A DNA stretch of 64,000 nt from Streptomyces sp. NBC_01431 (GCF_036231355.1 NZ_CP109497.1:434001-498000), one strand, 5' to 3'; positions 1-9,405 are shown, counted from the stretch's first letter. Numbers and translations are program-made. Notes: generated from the sequence alone by a model not told the origin.

Positions 1-295
1 CACACCATCAGTCGGCGAAGTACGCCGCAGCGAGGCCATCGACCGGGTCACTGCCGCTGCGTCGGGCTATCCCGGCCGTGCGCGGGCATCCGATACTTCG
101 AGGTACGACCGACTCAAGAACTGGCGCGCCCAGCGTCGCTAGGGTCCGATTCCGGGGTCCTGTGTTCCCGAAGCGGGGGTGCGGTTCGGACCTCTTGCGG
201 TTCCAGATCGGTTCGTCTGCATGAGCAGTCGCGATGGACCAGCGCAACACCAACCTGGCCACTGCCCGGGAGATTTGGCCAAACATCACCCCGAC
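1..295. other. No recognisable gene
   Basis: I see no supportable gene here. Open frames exist on the minus strand but show no family motif and have the composition of chance frames in GC-rich DNA. The stretch ends where the first copy of a direct repeat derived from an IS630 transposase begins. Confidence 0.4.
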
Positions 296-402
296 CAGCG
301 TCGCGTTGGTCCTTCGGGGGTTCATGCGGCTTTGAGTGGGCTGCCGTCGTAGGTCCGGCGATAGGGCTTGGCGTCGTGTTCGACTAGGCCAGGACGAAGG
401 TG
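296..402 (-). pseudogene. IS630-family transposase C-terminal remnant, copy A
   Basis: Read on the minus strand, this segment ends HDAKPYRRTYDGSPLKAA followed by a stop, the characteristic tail of actinobacterial IS630 (DDE superfamily) transposases. It is about 90 percent identical to 1762-1869, but lacks one base relative to that copy, which throws the upstream sequence out of frame. Only the tail survives. The two copies lie in the same orientation on either side of the hydrolase gene at 554-1759. Confidence 0.75.
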
Positions 403-553
403 GCACTCGACGATGTCGGCGAAGGGAACCCCGCACCGCACGACATACTCCCGGCGGGTTACTCCGGTACCTCCCGGGGGCTACGAACGACACCAGAATG
501 CTTACATCCATGGGCCGATTCGATACGGAGCCGCGGAATCTAGCGTCGATCCC

Positions 554-1759
554 ATGAAACGCAATCGCCGTATCAGCGCCGTCGCGGCGCTGGCGCTCGC
601 CGCCCTCGTCACCGGAACCGGCGCCGGGTTCGCCGCCACGACCACACCGTCGGCCACACCGGTGGCCACGCACGCGTTCGACACCGCACCGGCCACGGCC
701 CCCGCGCCCACGCCGTCCTTCCACGGCACGCTCCCCGCGCCGACCGGCCCCTACGCCGCCGGCGAGGACATCATCCACCTCACCGACGCGAGCCGTCCCG
801 ACCCGTGGGTGCCGTCATCCGGCCCCCGCCAACTGACCGTCACGATGGTCTACCCGGCCGTCCCCGGGACCGGGACTCCGGCCCCCTACATGACCCTCGC
901 CGAGGCAGCCGGACACATCCAGCAGGCGAAGATACCGGCGAGCTCCGGCATCACCCCACAGAACGTTTCCAGCGTCACCACTCACGCCTTCGACGGCGCT
1001 CGGCCGCAACACGGCAAGTATCCGCTGGTGCTCCTCTCACCCGGGTTCGGGGACCCGCGCATGGTGCTCACCTCGCTCGCGACCGACCTGGCCAGTCACG
1101 GCTACGTCGTCGCGCTCGTCGGCGACACCAACGGGGACAGCGGCGAGACGCTGGCGAACGGCCAGACGCCGCCGTGCGCGATCTGCGATGACCCGAACCT
1201 CGACATGGACACGGTCACCGCCAGCCGCGCGCTGGACGAGTCCTTCGTGATCGACCAGTTGACGCACGGCAATACCGCGTGGCGCCTGGCACACCTCATC
1301 GACAAGCACGAGATCGGCGTGGCCGGACACTCCATCGGCGGAGCGACGGCCGCCGCCACGATGATCGCCGACCCGCGAGTACGGGCCGGAGTGAACATGG
1401 ACGGCAAGTTCTACCCGGTCCCGATGCCAGGCCAGATCAACCGGCCGTTCCTCATGCTGGGCGAGACCGACACCCACTTGGCCGGCGGCTCCGACACCAC
1501 GTGGGAGCAGACCTGGGCCGCCCTCGGCGGCTACAAGAAGTGGCTGACGGTCACCGGCGCCAACCATCCCAGCTTCACTGACGTAGACCTGCTCGAGGAG
1601 CAGGCCGGGTTCCCGACGCCGCCCCTCGACCCCGAACGTGGAATCGTGATCACGCGTGAGTACGTGACAGCGTTCTTCGACCAGACGCTGAAGAACATCC
1701 ACAGTCCGCTGCTGGACGGCCCCTCGCCGAACAATCCGGAGGTACTTTTCCAGCCCTAG
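554..1759 (+). CDS. Secreted alpha/beta hydrolase (PAF-acetylhydrolase/dienelactone-hydrolase-like)
   Basis: A 401-residue alpha/beta-hydrolase. The start at 554 is chosen because it gives a clean signal peptide: basic KRNRR, a hydrophobic run to about residue 25, then Ala/Thr/Pro-rich sequence. An upstream in-frame extension would run into repeat DNA. The nucleophile elbow GHSIGGA lies near residue 258. An oxyanion-type strand LLSPGFGD and late Asp (LGETD) and His (GANHPSF) segments supply a plausible triad. Proteins of this type (PAF-acetylhydrolase II, chlorophyllase and polyester-hydrolase relatives) cleave esters outside the cell; the substrate cannot be told from sequence. It is bracketed by two transposase-tail repeats, which suggests it was carried or duplicated by mobile DNA. 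Confidence 0.85.
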   Translation: MKRNRRISAVAALALAALVTGTGAGFAATTTPSATPVATHAFDTAPATAPAPTPSFHGTLPAPTGPYAAGEDIIHLTDASRPDPWVPSSGPRQLTVTMVYPAVPGTGTPAPYMTLAEAAGHIQQAKIPASSGITPQNVSSVTTHAFDGARPQHGKYPLVLLSPGFGDPRMVLTSLATDLASHGYVVALVGDTNGDSGETLANGQTPPCAICDDPNLDMDTVTASRALDESFVIDQLTHGNTAWRLAHLIDKHEIGVAGHSIGGATAAATMIADPRVRAGVNMDGKFYPVPMPGQINRPFLMLGETDTHLAGGSDTTWEQTWAALGGYKKWLTVTGANHPSFTDVDLLEEQAGFPTPPLDPERGIVITREYVTAFFDQTLKNIHSPLLDGPSPNNPEVLFQP

Positions 1760-1787
1760 TGCAGCGTCGCGTTGATCCTTCGGGCGT

Positions 1788-1990
1788 TCATGCGGCTTTG
1801 AGTGGGCTGCCGCCGTAGGTCCAGCGGTAGGGCTTGGCGTCGTGTTGGTCGTAGGCCAAGACGAAGGTGCCGATGGCCGCGGCCAGTTCGTCGCGGGAGG
1901 CGAACTGGACGTCCGGGCCTTTCTCGTACTCGGTCAGCGCCCGGTAGATGCTGTAGAGGCCGGAGGCTGGGGCTGTGCCCCTTGTGGCGG
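1788..1990 (-). pseudogene. IS630-family transposase C-terminal remnant, copy B
   Basis: The last roughly 65 codons of an IS630 transposase (IYRALTEYEKGPDVQFASRD, then AAIGTFVLAYDQHDAKPYR and the SPLKAA tail). The frame stays open further upstream, but that part overlaps the flavoprotein gene at 2162 and looks spurious. An N-terminal piece of the same family lies at 3602-3901 on the same strand, so this may be the other end of one element split by the 1.6 kb between them. Confidence 0.75.
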
Positions 1991-2161
1991 CCGGTGGGGA
2001 TGAGCAGGTCTGGGGCTGGATCTCCTCGTCCGTCTCGCCGTTCGCGCGGCGGCGAACCACGGTGTGCGGCATGTCGTCGGTGACGACCGGCGGCCGGCCA
2101 TCTCTTGCCGGTTCGGCAAGAGGAGTGGCATCACTGACGAGGGCGCAGCACCGTGTGCTGC

Positions 2162-3220
2162 ATGAACACGGAAGAGATGCTGGAAGAGTTCGATGTCGTT
2201 GTCGTCGGCGGTGGAACCGCAGGTCTGTCGGGTGCGCTGACCCTGGCCCGGGCCAGGCGTTCGGTGTTGGTACTCGATTCCGGGCAACCACGCAATGCCC
2301 CCGCAGACGCGGCCCATGGCCTGTTGTCGCGTGACGGGGTGTCGCCACGGGATCTGCTGCGCACCGGTCGTATCGAAGTCGCCCGCTACGGAGGCACGCT
2401 GCTCCAGGAAGGCGCGAAGTCGGCACGCCGGACGGGCGGCAGGTTCGTCGTGGGCACGCAGAGCGGCCGTACCTTTCGTGCCCGCCGTCTGCTGGTGACG
2501 ACGGGCCTGGTGGACGAGCTGCCGGAGGTGCCGGGGCTCTGGGCGCGGTGGGGGCGCGACGTGCTGCACTGCCCCTACTGCCACGGCTGGGAAGTGCGCG
2601 ACAGGACGATCGGGGTGCTGGGCACCAGCGCCGCATCGGTGCACCAGGCGCTGCTGTTCCGCCAGTGGTCATCGCGTGTCACGCTGTTCCTTCACTCCGG
2701 CCCGGAGCCGAGTGAGGAGCAGTGGGAGCGCCTCGCGGCGCGCGGCATTGAGGTCGTGCAGGGTGAGGTGTCCGGCCTGGATGTCACGGACGACGCCCTG
2801 AGCGGTGTCCGGTTGGCCTCGGGCCTGCGTGTCCCCGTGGACGCGCTGGTGGTGGCGCCACGGTTCGTGGCGCGCGGCGAGATCCTGTCCGGCCTGGGAG
2901 TCGACCCGGTGGAGCACCCGATGGGTGTGGGCACCTATGTTCCCTCCGCGCCGGGCGGTGCGACCGAGGCTCCCGGGGTGTATGTGGCGGGCAACGTCAC
3001 CGATTTGATGGGCGGTCTGCCCGCGGCGCAGGCGTCCGGTGTGGCGGCGGCCGCGGCGATCAACGCCGACCTGGTAAACGCCGACGCCGACGAGGCAGTG
3101 GCCCGTCGCCGGCCCGCCCAGGTTTTCAGCGCGGCCGATGAGGCGCTCGTGTGCGAGCGGGTCCTGGGCGATCGCCGGCACGGCCTGGATTCGATGCTGC
3201 CCTCCGAATCCGGCCGGTAA
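2162..3220 (+). CDS. FAD/NAD(P)-dependent thioredoxin-reductase-like oxidoreductase
   Basis: About 352 residues with two Rossmann dinucleotide sites: FDVVVVGGGTAG near residue 10 for FAD, and a central DRTIGVLGTSAAS for NAD(P)H. The redox pair CPYC (about residues 137-140) sits in HCPYCHGWE, a signature of thioredoxin-reductase-like flavoproteins that include dithiol oxidases of natural-product pathways as well as stand-alone reductases. The C-terminal VAGNVTDLMGG closes the FAD site. An ATG nine bases upstream (2153) is also possible; 2162 was taken because the protein then begins MNTEEM. No thioredoxin gene is adjacent, so the partner is unknown. It lies between two fragments of an IS630 transposase. 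Confidence 0.85.
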   Translation: MNTEEMLEEFDVVVVGGGTAGLSGALTLARARRSVLVLDSGQPRNAPADAAHGLLSRDGVSPRDLLRTGRIEVARYGGTLLQEGAKSARRTGGRFVVGTQSGRTFRARRLLVTTGLVDELPEVPGLWARWGRDVLHCPYCHGWEVRDRTIGVLGTSAASVHQALLFRQWSSRVTLFLHSGPEPSEEQWERLAARGIEVVQGEVSGLDVTDDALSGVRLASGLRVPVDALVVAPRFVARGEILSGLGVDPVEHPMGVGTYVPSAPGGATEAPGVYVAGNVTDLMGGLPAAQASGVAAAAAINADLVNADADEAVARRRPAQVFSAADEALVCERVLGDRRHGLDSMLPSESGR

Positions 3221-3250
3221 CGGGAGGGCATGCGTCCGGGCGCGAGGGCG

Positions 3251-3601
3251 TCAGGAGGCGGGGCGGGCGCGCAGGTGGGCGCGTTCGCCCTGCTTGCCGA
3301 AGATGACCAGCAGCTCCACCGGCTGGTCGTTGTCGGTGCCCAGCCAGGGCGGGACGTGGGTGTCGAATTCCGCGACTTCCCCCGGCGCCATGACCAGGAT
3401 GCGGTCGCCGAGGTGAAGGCGGAACCTGCCGTTGAGGACGTAGATCTATTCATAGCCCTCGTGCGTCCGGAGCTCGGGCTCGTCGGCGGTGGGGCTGATG
3501 ACGAGTATGTGCGCGTGCATGCCGCCCGGCCTGCGGGTCAGCGGCACGTACGTCATACCGTCGCGCCTGACGGGGCGCAGATGAAGGCGGGGATCGCCCG
3601 T
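3251..3601 (-). pseudogene. Cupin-domain protein fragment with an in-frame TAG
   Basis: The minus strand reads MTYVPLTRRPGGMHAHILVI and continues to HEGYE, then TAG at 3446-3448, then IYVLNGRFRLHLGDRILVM and on to the stop at 3251. The reading frame and the cupin_2 pattern are uninterrupted across the stop, where homologues usually have Trp (TGG to TAG is one change). Such domains are normally the C-terminal half of XRE-type regulators. The N-terminal half is absent; the frame is fused upstream to a transposase fragment. Decayed. Confidence 0.7.
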
Positions 3602-3901
3602 CTCCCTCTGGTCTGCCCAGCCGTGGGCGAGCGGGCCGCGCTCCAGCTCCTGCTCCAGCCTGGCGACCTGGGTCTCGCCGAGTTTCGACCAGCCCGGCGA
3701 GCCCTTCGACAGCAGCCCCGCCTCGCCTTGTTCGCGCCAGGCTCGGCGCCACCGCTCCACCGACCGCACGCTTACTCGCGGCGCTGCAGCGACCTCTGCG
3801 TTCTTGTGTCTGGTCTCGAAGCGTTCCACGGCCTGGAGCCGCAATTGCTCCCGCTTGCCCCTCTCGGCGTCGGTCAGCCTGCCGCCCTGCGCGTATCTCA
3901 C
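3602..3901 (-). pseudogene. IS630-family transposase N-terminal fragment
   Basis: About 100 residues with the helix-turn-helix of IS630 transposases (VSVRSVERWRRAWREQGEAG, then LLSKGSPG). At about residue 100, just after GPLAHGWADQR, the frame passes directly into a cupin domain. The DDE catalytic part is missing. The join is in frame, so a chimeric product of 151 residues could be made before the TAG. Confidence 0.8.
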
Positions 3902-3967
3902 GCTCCAGGATTACTGGGTGCCAGCAGGCGACGTTCCCCGAATGGCACGATCGTCACCCGGCCAACG

Positions 3968-5065
3968 TCAGTTCACTTGGGCGAGCTCCCACAGGCGCAC
4001 CGTAGTCCCGTCCTTCGAGATCGTGTACCACCTGCCGCCCCCAGCTGCGCGCGCAGGCCCCGAGACTGGGACGGGGTAGGAGATCTCGCCAAGCAGGTCC
4101 ATTCCCTTTACGTCGACCAGCCAGTGACGGACCGACCCATACTGGGCATCGCACTCGGAGGTGCCGGCAACGATGGTGTCCTCGTCCACGAACGCCGCTT
4201 CAAAATCCCAGTAGACCCTGTCCTTGCCCGTGTTCTGCGGGTGCGCCGGCACGGCGTCCGTGGCGTCCAGTTTCCGCGAGACCTTCGAGCTGTGCTCCAG
4301 CTGGTGGAGCGAGAGGGACCACTGTCCGACGGGAACAGTCAGGAGCCTCCGACCAGACGGGCTCACCGCGAGGAGGATCCGCTCGGTGCCAATCTGCTCG
4401 GCGGTCACCTGCTGCCCATCCCAGCGTCCCCACAACACGGGCGAGCCTTCTTCGCCCTCACCGAGGCTCAGCCCCATCTGCGAAGGGTCTGGGTGTGACG
4501 TGTGCTCGGAGCAGGAGGCCATGGTCCCGGTGTTCACACGTCCCACGGCCCTTCCGGCTACGGCGTCCAGGACCACCCACAGTTCCTGGTCGTCCTCCGT
4601 GTTCCCGTCGCTGGCCAGCGGTCCGCGGACGTGTGACCAGACGAGCTCGCCGTCCGCGCTGACGACGGCCGAACCGCTGTCCGCATAGAGGTGGTCCCTG
4701 TCGTCCGCGTACTCGTCGAACGACACATGCAGCAGAGGACAGCCGCCCCAGCAGCCATGCCGGACTTCCCACCGCGTCGCACCGGTCGCCTCCACCGACC
4801 GCACTGCATGAACGCCGGCGAACACCGCTGCATCCCGCTCCGGTGACACCGTCACCGTCCCAAAGCGGCGGGGCCAGGGCGCCGGGAACCGGATCTCAGC
4901 GCCTCGACCAGCATCAGGCTGATCAACATCGACAGCCACCACCTCAGCGTCATCACGCTGCACCAGGAGTGTGCGGTTCGGCCAGCACAGCACCTGCGGC
5001 GCCTCTGCCGACCCTGGGTCCAGTGGAGCAGCAACGGTGGCGATGAGACGAGCAGCGATACTCAC
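3968..5065 (-). CDS. Conserved hypothetical protein, beta-propeller-like
   Basis: 365 residues with no signal peptide or membrane segment. The sequence is a succession of beta-rich stretches with recurrent patterns (GELVWSHVRGPL, SPSGRRLLTVPVGQW, RHWLVDVKGMDLLGEI, SKDGTTVRLWELAQVN) resembling WD40 or quinoprotein-type blades. The last strand has the DGTTVRLW form seen in WD40 repeats. No catalytic motif is visible. Proteins like this are scattered in Streptomyces genomes without an assigned role. It stands alone between transposase debris and an LLM oxidoreductase. Confidence 0.7.
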   Translation of the reverse strand: MSIAARLIATVAAPLDPGSAEAPQVLCWPNRTLLVQRDDAEVVAVDVDQPDAGRGAEIRFPAPWPRRFGTVTVSPERDAAVFAGVHAVRSVEATGATRWEVRHGCWGGCPLLHVSFDEYADDRDHLYADSGSAVVSADGELVWSHVRGPLASDGNTEDDQELWVVLDAVAGRAVGRVNTGTMASCSEHTSHPDPSQMGLSLGEGEEGSPVLWGRWDGQQVTAEQIGTERILLAVSPSGRRLLTVPVGQWSLSLHQLEHSSKVSRKLDATDAVPAHPQNTGKDRVYWDFEAAFVDEDTIVAGTSECDAQYGSVRHWLVDVKGMDLLGEISYPVPVSGPARAAGGGRWYTISKDGTTVRLWELAQVN

Positions 5066-5378
5066 GGCTTCTTCCAGCTACAAACGACGGACAACGCGAG
5101 GGCCTTACAGCCCAACCCTATGGGCAACGCCAACGCCGCCGAGCGGGACTCCGAGCCGCGTCACTGAGCTCGCCTCCCGCAGGCCGACATCACGCTTTCA
5201 AGTTCAGTAGCAGTCGGCATGGCTTGGATGCGGAGCCCCATGGGTCGGCCTGCTCTGCCGGTCCAGCCGCGGTTCGGGGAGGGTGGAGTGCGTGTAACGC
5301 GGTGTCTTCGAGGCCCGGCCGTGCCGTCTGGATCGGATTCCGATTGCTCCTTCGCGGCCAATTGCGCATCCTGCCGGG

Positions 5379-6242
5379 ATGCGCTTCTCCATCAACATCC
5401 CCAACTTCGGTGACTTTGCCGACCCTCGTAACGTCGCGGCCGTGGCGGCTGCCGCCGAACAGGCCGGCTGGGACGGGCTCTTCGTCTGGGACCACGTACT
5501 GCACCGACAACACCAGGGGCGCCCCTTCGGAGACCCTTGGATGCTGCTGACAGCGGCCGCGCTGGCGACCTCGCGGATCCGGCTGGGCACCTTGCTGACG
5601 CCGGTCGCCCGTTATCGTCCGCAGCAACTTGCCCGCCAGGTGGCCACCCTGGACCATCTCAGCGGCGGCCGCGTGATCTTCGCAGCGGGCCTGGGCGGGC
5701 CGGTCGAGGACGAGTACCGCAGCTTCGGCGACACCGCTGACCCACAGCTCCTCGCCGAGCGGCTGGATGAAGGACTGGACTTGTTGAGGCGCTGGTGGTC
5801 CGGCGAGCCGGTGGACCACCATGGCCGGCACTACGACGTCCGGGACGTGACGCTGCTGCCCGCGACCGTGCAGCGGCCTGGTCCGCCGGTGTGGATCGGC
5901 GGGTTCTGGCCGCGCCGCCCGCCGATGCGGCGGGCAGCGCGGTGGGACGGCGCGGTGCCTCTTTTCGAGACGGCCCGGCATGGGCACGTGCCCGATGTGG
6001 CAGAGGTTCGGGATCTTGTGGGTTATGTGCGCAAGCACCGTATGGGCGGGGCCGAGCGGCCCTTCGAGTTCGTGCTCGGCGGTGCCACGCCCTCGGATGC
6101 CGTGAAGGCCAAGGACGTGATCGGTCCGCTGCGCGACGCCGGCGCCACCTGGTGGGACGAGCGGCAGGTCCAGACGGGCCCGGATCTGGACCGCCTGTCC
6201 CCGGTAATGCGCCGGATCGAGGCGGGGCCGCCGGTGATCTGA
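5379..6242 (+). CDS. LLM-class flavin/F420-dependent oxidoreductase
   Basis: 287 residues starting MRFSINIPNFGDFADP, the first strand of the bacterial luciferase TIM barrel. Further family features are WDGLFVWDHVL, the ATSRIRLGTLLTPVARYRP stretch, and HLSGGRVIFAAGLGG. In actinobacteria most such proteins use F420 rather than FMN. The C-terminal part is shorter than usual, and the stop at 6240-6242 abuts a transposase remnant, so the end may be slightly altered. Substrate unknown. Confidence 0.85.
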   Translation: MRFSINIPNFGDFADPRNVAAVAAAAEQAGWDGLFVWDHVLHRQHQGRPFGDPWMLLTAAALATSRIRLGTLLTPVARYRPQQLARQVATLDHLSGGRVIFAAGLGGPVEDEYRSFGDTADPQLLAERLDEGLDLLRRWWSGEPVDHHGRHYDVRDVTLLPATVQRPGPPVWIGGFWPRRPPMRRAARWDGAVPLFETARHGHVPDVAEVRDLVGYVRKHRMGGAERPFEFVLGGATPSDAVKAKDVIGPLRDAGATWWDERQVQTGPDLDRLSPVMRRIEAGPPVI

Positions 6243-6385
6243 TCAGCCTTTCGAGGGTGTGCCGGGTTTGTCGGTGGGATTCTTCGGCTGTTTGTTGGGC
6301 CGGTAACTGGGGCCGTTCTTGATGACCTGATGGCTGGCGTTGATCAGCCGGTCCAGCAGCGACTCGGCGATGACGGGATTGGGGA
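6243..6385 (-). pseudogene. IS21 IstB-like ATPase, C-terminal remnant
   Basis: Minus-strand codons read NPVIAESLLDRLINASHQV followed by NGPSYRPNKQPKNPTDKPG, matching the tail of IstB helper ATPases of IS21-family elements. The Walker motifs and IstA are absent. The upstream part of the open frame (to 6467) does not look like IstB. Confidence 0.7.
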
Positions 6386-6463
6386 AGAGCGGCGATACTG
6401 CCGTGGGGCACGACGGAACGCAGAACGGGAAGAAGCGGGGCCCACGCCGACCGGACGCGCGGG

Positions 6464-7666
6464 TCAAGGTCCTTCGGGCTCATGGCCCATCGCCAGTAGT
6501 CCTCGGCGCGATTCGCTGACGGCTTGGTGGGCCAGCGTCCATAGCGCCCGGGTCTTCGGGGAATCCTCAATGAGATCTTCCACGCGTTCCCATTCACGCC
6601 GCAGCTTCGTGAACGCTTCGGTACGGCTTGCTTCCAACGCCCCGCACCCGCGCAGCACCTGTGCTGCTTTGACAACCCGGCGTTTGCCCGCGCGGCCGTC
6701 GCGCAGGCCGTTCCACAGTCGCGCCATGCGGGCCTGGGGGAGCAGGTCGACCGCGTGGGCCATCGGCATAGTGACCTTCCCGTTGAACAGGTCCTCTCCG
6801 GCCCGCTTGGTGGCGCTCCCCCCTCGTACGACGCCGTCCAGGTCCAGGACGTCGTCGATGATCTGGTAGGAGACCCCCACGGCCTCCCCGAACGCTCCGA
6901 GTGCGGCCTGCACGTCCTTGCCGGCGCCGGTGAGCAGCGCCGCGGTCTCCATACACGCACGTACCGGTGCGCCCGACTTCAACCGGTGGGTCAGCCGGAC
7001 GAGATGCTGGACCTCACGGCCACAGCCGGCCGCCACCGCGGCGTCCATCTCCGCCTGGTGGCCTTCCAGATCCAGGCCCTGGCCGGCGTGGGCCGAGCGC
7101 AGCACACCCAGGCAGGTTTCGGTGACGGCGGCGCGCAGTGCGGCATCCTCGGGCAGCGTGGACCGAAGGGCATGGTCGAAGGTGAAGTAGGCGGCCGTAC
7201 CGGCATTCAGGGCAGTGGCCTGCCCGAAGACGGCGTGTGAAGGTGCCCGGCCGCGCCGCAGAGTCGCCCCGTCCTGGACGTCGTCGACCATGAGCGAACC
7301 GGTGTGCATCAGTTCCATCGCCGCCGCGAGGGGCGCGTACCGGGCGACGTCGCCGCCGAGGAGGTCGATCGCGGCCAACAGCAACCGCGGGCGCAGCCGT
7401 GCGCCACCGGCCTCGACGAGATAGCGCACGGGCCGGACGAGCGCCTCGTGGAGGCGGCGATCCGCCCGCTCGGCGACATCTGTCGGCATGCTCCCCAACG
7501 TCGTCAGCGCACACAAACGTGCCGTCAAAGTTGCTTGCGGGCACGGGGCATACAGGTCGTCGAGCGCCCCTTGCACAAGCCTTGCCCACGGAGGCTCCAT
7601 GCTGCCCGGCAACACGGCGGCCTCAGGCTCCTCCCTCCGCCCAGGACCCATCACAGGCACGGACAT
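6464..7666 (-). CDS. Polyprenyl (isoprenyl) diphosphate synthase
   Basis: About 400 residues. Both aspartate-rich motifs of trans-prenyltransferases are present: the first as DDVQD in MELMHTGSLMVDDVQDGATL, the second as DDVLD in YQIIDDVLDLDG. GARLRPRLLL, KSGAP and GKVTMPMAHA are also typical. The enzyme condenses IPP with allylic diphosphates; chain length (C20 to about C35) cannot be fixed from sequence. The start at 7666 (MSVPVMGPG) was chosen because a longer frame would run into the divergent ABC gene; 7651 is an alternative. The neighbouring operon encodes an ABC-2 exporter and an F420-type reductase, which may act on the same isoprenoid or quinone. Confidence 0.85.
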   Translation of the reverse strand: MSVPVMGPGRREEPEAAVLPGSMEPPWARLVQGALDDLYAPCPQATLTARLCALTTLGSMPTDVAERADRRLHEALVRPVRYLVEAGGARLRPRLLLAAIDLLGGDVARYAPLAAAMELMHTGSLMVDDVQDGATLRRGRAPSHAVFGQATALNAGTAAYFTFDHALRSTLPEDAALRAAVTETCLGVLRSAHAGQGLDLEGHQAEMDAAVAAGCGREVQHLVRLTHRLKSGAPVRACMETAALLTGAGKDVQAALGAFGEAVGVSYQIIDDVLDLDGVVRGGSATKRAGEDLFNGKVTMPMAHAVDLLPQARMARLWNGLRDGRAGKRRVVKAAQVLRGCGALEASRTEAFTKLRREWERVEDLIEDSPKTRALWTLAHQAVSESRRGLLAMGHEPEGP

Positions 7667-7918
7667 CGCACCGACGACGTTGCTCACCTTCGACCTTCCC
7701 GCTGTATGACCTGCGTGAGACGGCTGGGCGTTCCCGGAACTCGTCGAGCTCGGCCACGGGCGACCTGTCACCACAACGAGCACGCTCCTGGAAAGAAACG
7801 ACCATGCTTTGTGCGGATCGTCATCGCTCACCAGATCAAGTGACGCCCCATGGGTCGCCGCCACGTTCTGCCCGGTCGTCCGTTGCAACTCGTATGACTT
7901 CTTTGCGTGAGGTGACAT

Positions 7919-8566
7919 ATGCCGGGGGGTGACTTCGTTCTGCGCGTGCGCAACGTGCACAAGAGATATGGACGACGCTCCGTGCTCCGGGGCGCGAGCC
8001 TTGATCTGTCCGCCGGCCAACTCGTGGGGATCGTCGGCGAGAACGGTGCGGGCAAGAGCACTCTGCTGCGGATCCTCGTCGGCGATCTGACGATGGACAG
8101 CGGAACGGTGGACCACAAGGGACGGGTGGGTTACTGCCCGCAGAAGACTGTCCTGCACGAGGCATTCACCGTCGACCAGCACCTGCGCTACTTCCAGGCC
8201 GCCTACGACCTGGACTGTGTCGATCGGGCGCTGGAACTGCTGGAGGCGCTCAACTTCACCGAGTACCGGCATCAGCGTGTTCACACCCTCAGCGGCGGCA
8301 CCCGTCAGAAGCTGAATCTCACTCTCGCGCTCATGCACAATCCTCGGCTGCTGCTCCTGGACGAGCCCTACCAGGGCTTCGACTGGGAAACATATCTGCG
8401 GTTCTGGGAGGTCGCCCATGCGCTGAGGGAGAGCGGCTGTTCGGTCCTGGTGGTCTCTCACCTCGCCTACGACACCGACCGCCTCGATACCGTGTACCAG
8501 CTGACGGACGGAGCCTTGCTGCACACCGGCCGGCTTGCCGACAGCACGCGTGGGGGCGTGGCATGA
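7919..8566 (+). CDS. ABC transporter ATP-binding protein
   Basis: 215 residues. Walker A GENGAGKST, Q-loop VGYCPQKT, signature LSGGTRQK, Walker B LLLLDEP and the switch His in VVSHLAYD are all intact. It is the energising subunit of a small ABC-2-type transporter whose permease starts four bases before its stop (GCATGA overlap), so the two are translationally coupled. It diverges from the polyprenyl synthase across 252 bp that probably hold both promoters. Confidence 0.92.
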   Translation: MPGGDFVLRVRNVHKRYGRRSVLRGASLDLSAGQLVGIVGENGAGKSTLLRILVGDLTMDSGTVDHKGRVGYCPQKTVLHEAFTVDQHLRYFQAAYDLDCVDRALELLEALNFTEYRHQRVHTLSGGTRQKLNLTLALMHNPRLLLLDEPYQGFDWETYLRFWEVAHALRESGCSVLVVSHLAYDTDRLDTVYQLTDGALLHTGRLADSTRGGVA

Positions 8567-9405
8567 GCCGGGTATGGCTGTGCTTCGTCACCGCGGTCCG
8601 CTTCGCCGTCCTTGCGCAGCTGCGCAATCGCCTGGCGCTGGCGCTGGTCGTCTTCTTCATCCCCCTGTGGCTCTCGCTCGCCTACACCGTGAGCGCCAAG
8701 ACCGCGGTTCCCTTCTTCCTGCGCGCGGCCCACCGGACGATCACCGTGGACGGCAACATCCTCATTCAGCTCACAGGGGCGCTGCACTCCCTCGCGCTGA
8801 TCATCGGTTTCATGATGTTCCTCGCCACCTCGCAGTCCGCGGAGTTCGACAGCCGCCTGGTGATGGCCGGCTACCCGCGCCTATGTCTGGTGGCGGCCAA
8901 GTACGCCACGCTCCTGCTGACCGCGGCCCCCGTCGTCCTCTACGCCACCTTCTGGGTCCGGGTGTTCTGGGCCCCCGAACGGCTGGAGCTGCTGGCTGCC
9001 GCTCTGTTCGTCGGCGGCCTCATCTACGGAGGGGCCGGCATCATGCTGGCCGCTGTCCTGCGCAGCGAACTCGCCGGGACCCTCCTGGTCATCATGGTCA
9101 GCTTCCTCGATGTGGGATTGCAGAACCCGATCGCCAACCCAGCGGCCGACAGTCCCGTGATTCGGCTCCTGCCCACCTACGGTGCCATGCAGTCCGCCAC
9201 CAGCGCGGCACGCCTCGGCACGCTGCCCTGGACCTACCTCGCCCTAGGACTGTGCTGGGCCCTTGGCATGACGGCGATCGGCGTGACGACATTCGCCCTG
9301 CGAAACCGACACCGCTCCTTGGGTAACTCCCGGCCGGCTATCCCCTCTCCGCGCAGACGCCACGACGCGATCGAACCACTCCCCGAGACAGAACGTTCAC
9401 GGTGA
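8563..9405 (+). CDS. ABC-2-type transporter permease
   Basis: 280 residues with about six hydrophobic segments (for example LALALVVFFIPLWLSLAYTV, SLALIIGFMMFLAT, ATLLLTAAPVVLYATFWV, TYLALGLCWALGMTAIGVTT). This is the membrane partner of the preceding ATPase. The last 30 residues are polar and Arg/Pro-rich, hence cytosolic. It overlaps the next gene by four bases. The exported substrate is unknown. Confidence 0.88.
   Translation: MSRVWLCFVTAVRFAVLAQLRNRLALALVVFFIPLWLSLAYTVSAKTAVPFFLRAAHRTITVDGNILIQLTGALHSLALIIGFMMFLATSQSAEFDSRLVMAGYPRLCLVAAKYATLLLTAAPVVLYATFWVRVFWAPERLELLAAALFVGGLIYGGAGIMLAAVLRSELAGTLLVIMVSFLDVGLQNPIANPAADSPVIRLLPTYGAMQSATSAARLGTLPWTYLALGLCWALGMTAIGVTTFALRNRHRSLGNSRPAIPSPRRRHDAIEPLPETERSR

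Noticed and set aside
3230..4498. Long plus-strand open frame of 422 codons
   Set aside because: It runs antisense to the cupin/transposase fragments and the beta-propeller gene and shows no family motif; GC-rich DNA gives such antisense frames.
7667..8524. N-terminal extension of the polyprenyl synthase to 686 residues
   Set aside because: It would overlap the whole divergent ABC ATPase gene; the usual family length is reached from 7666.
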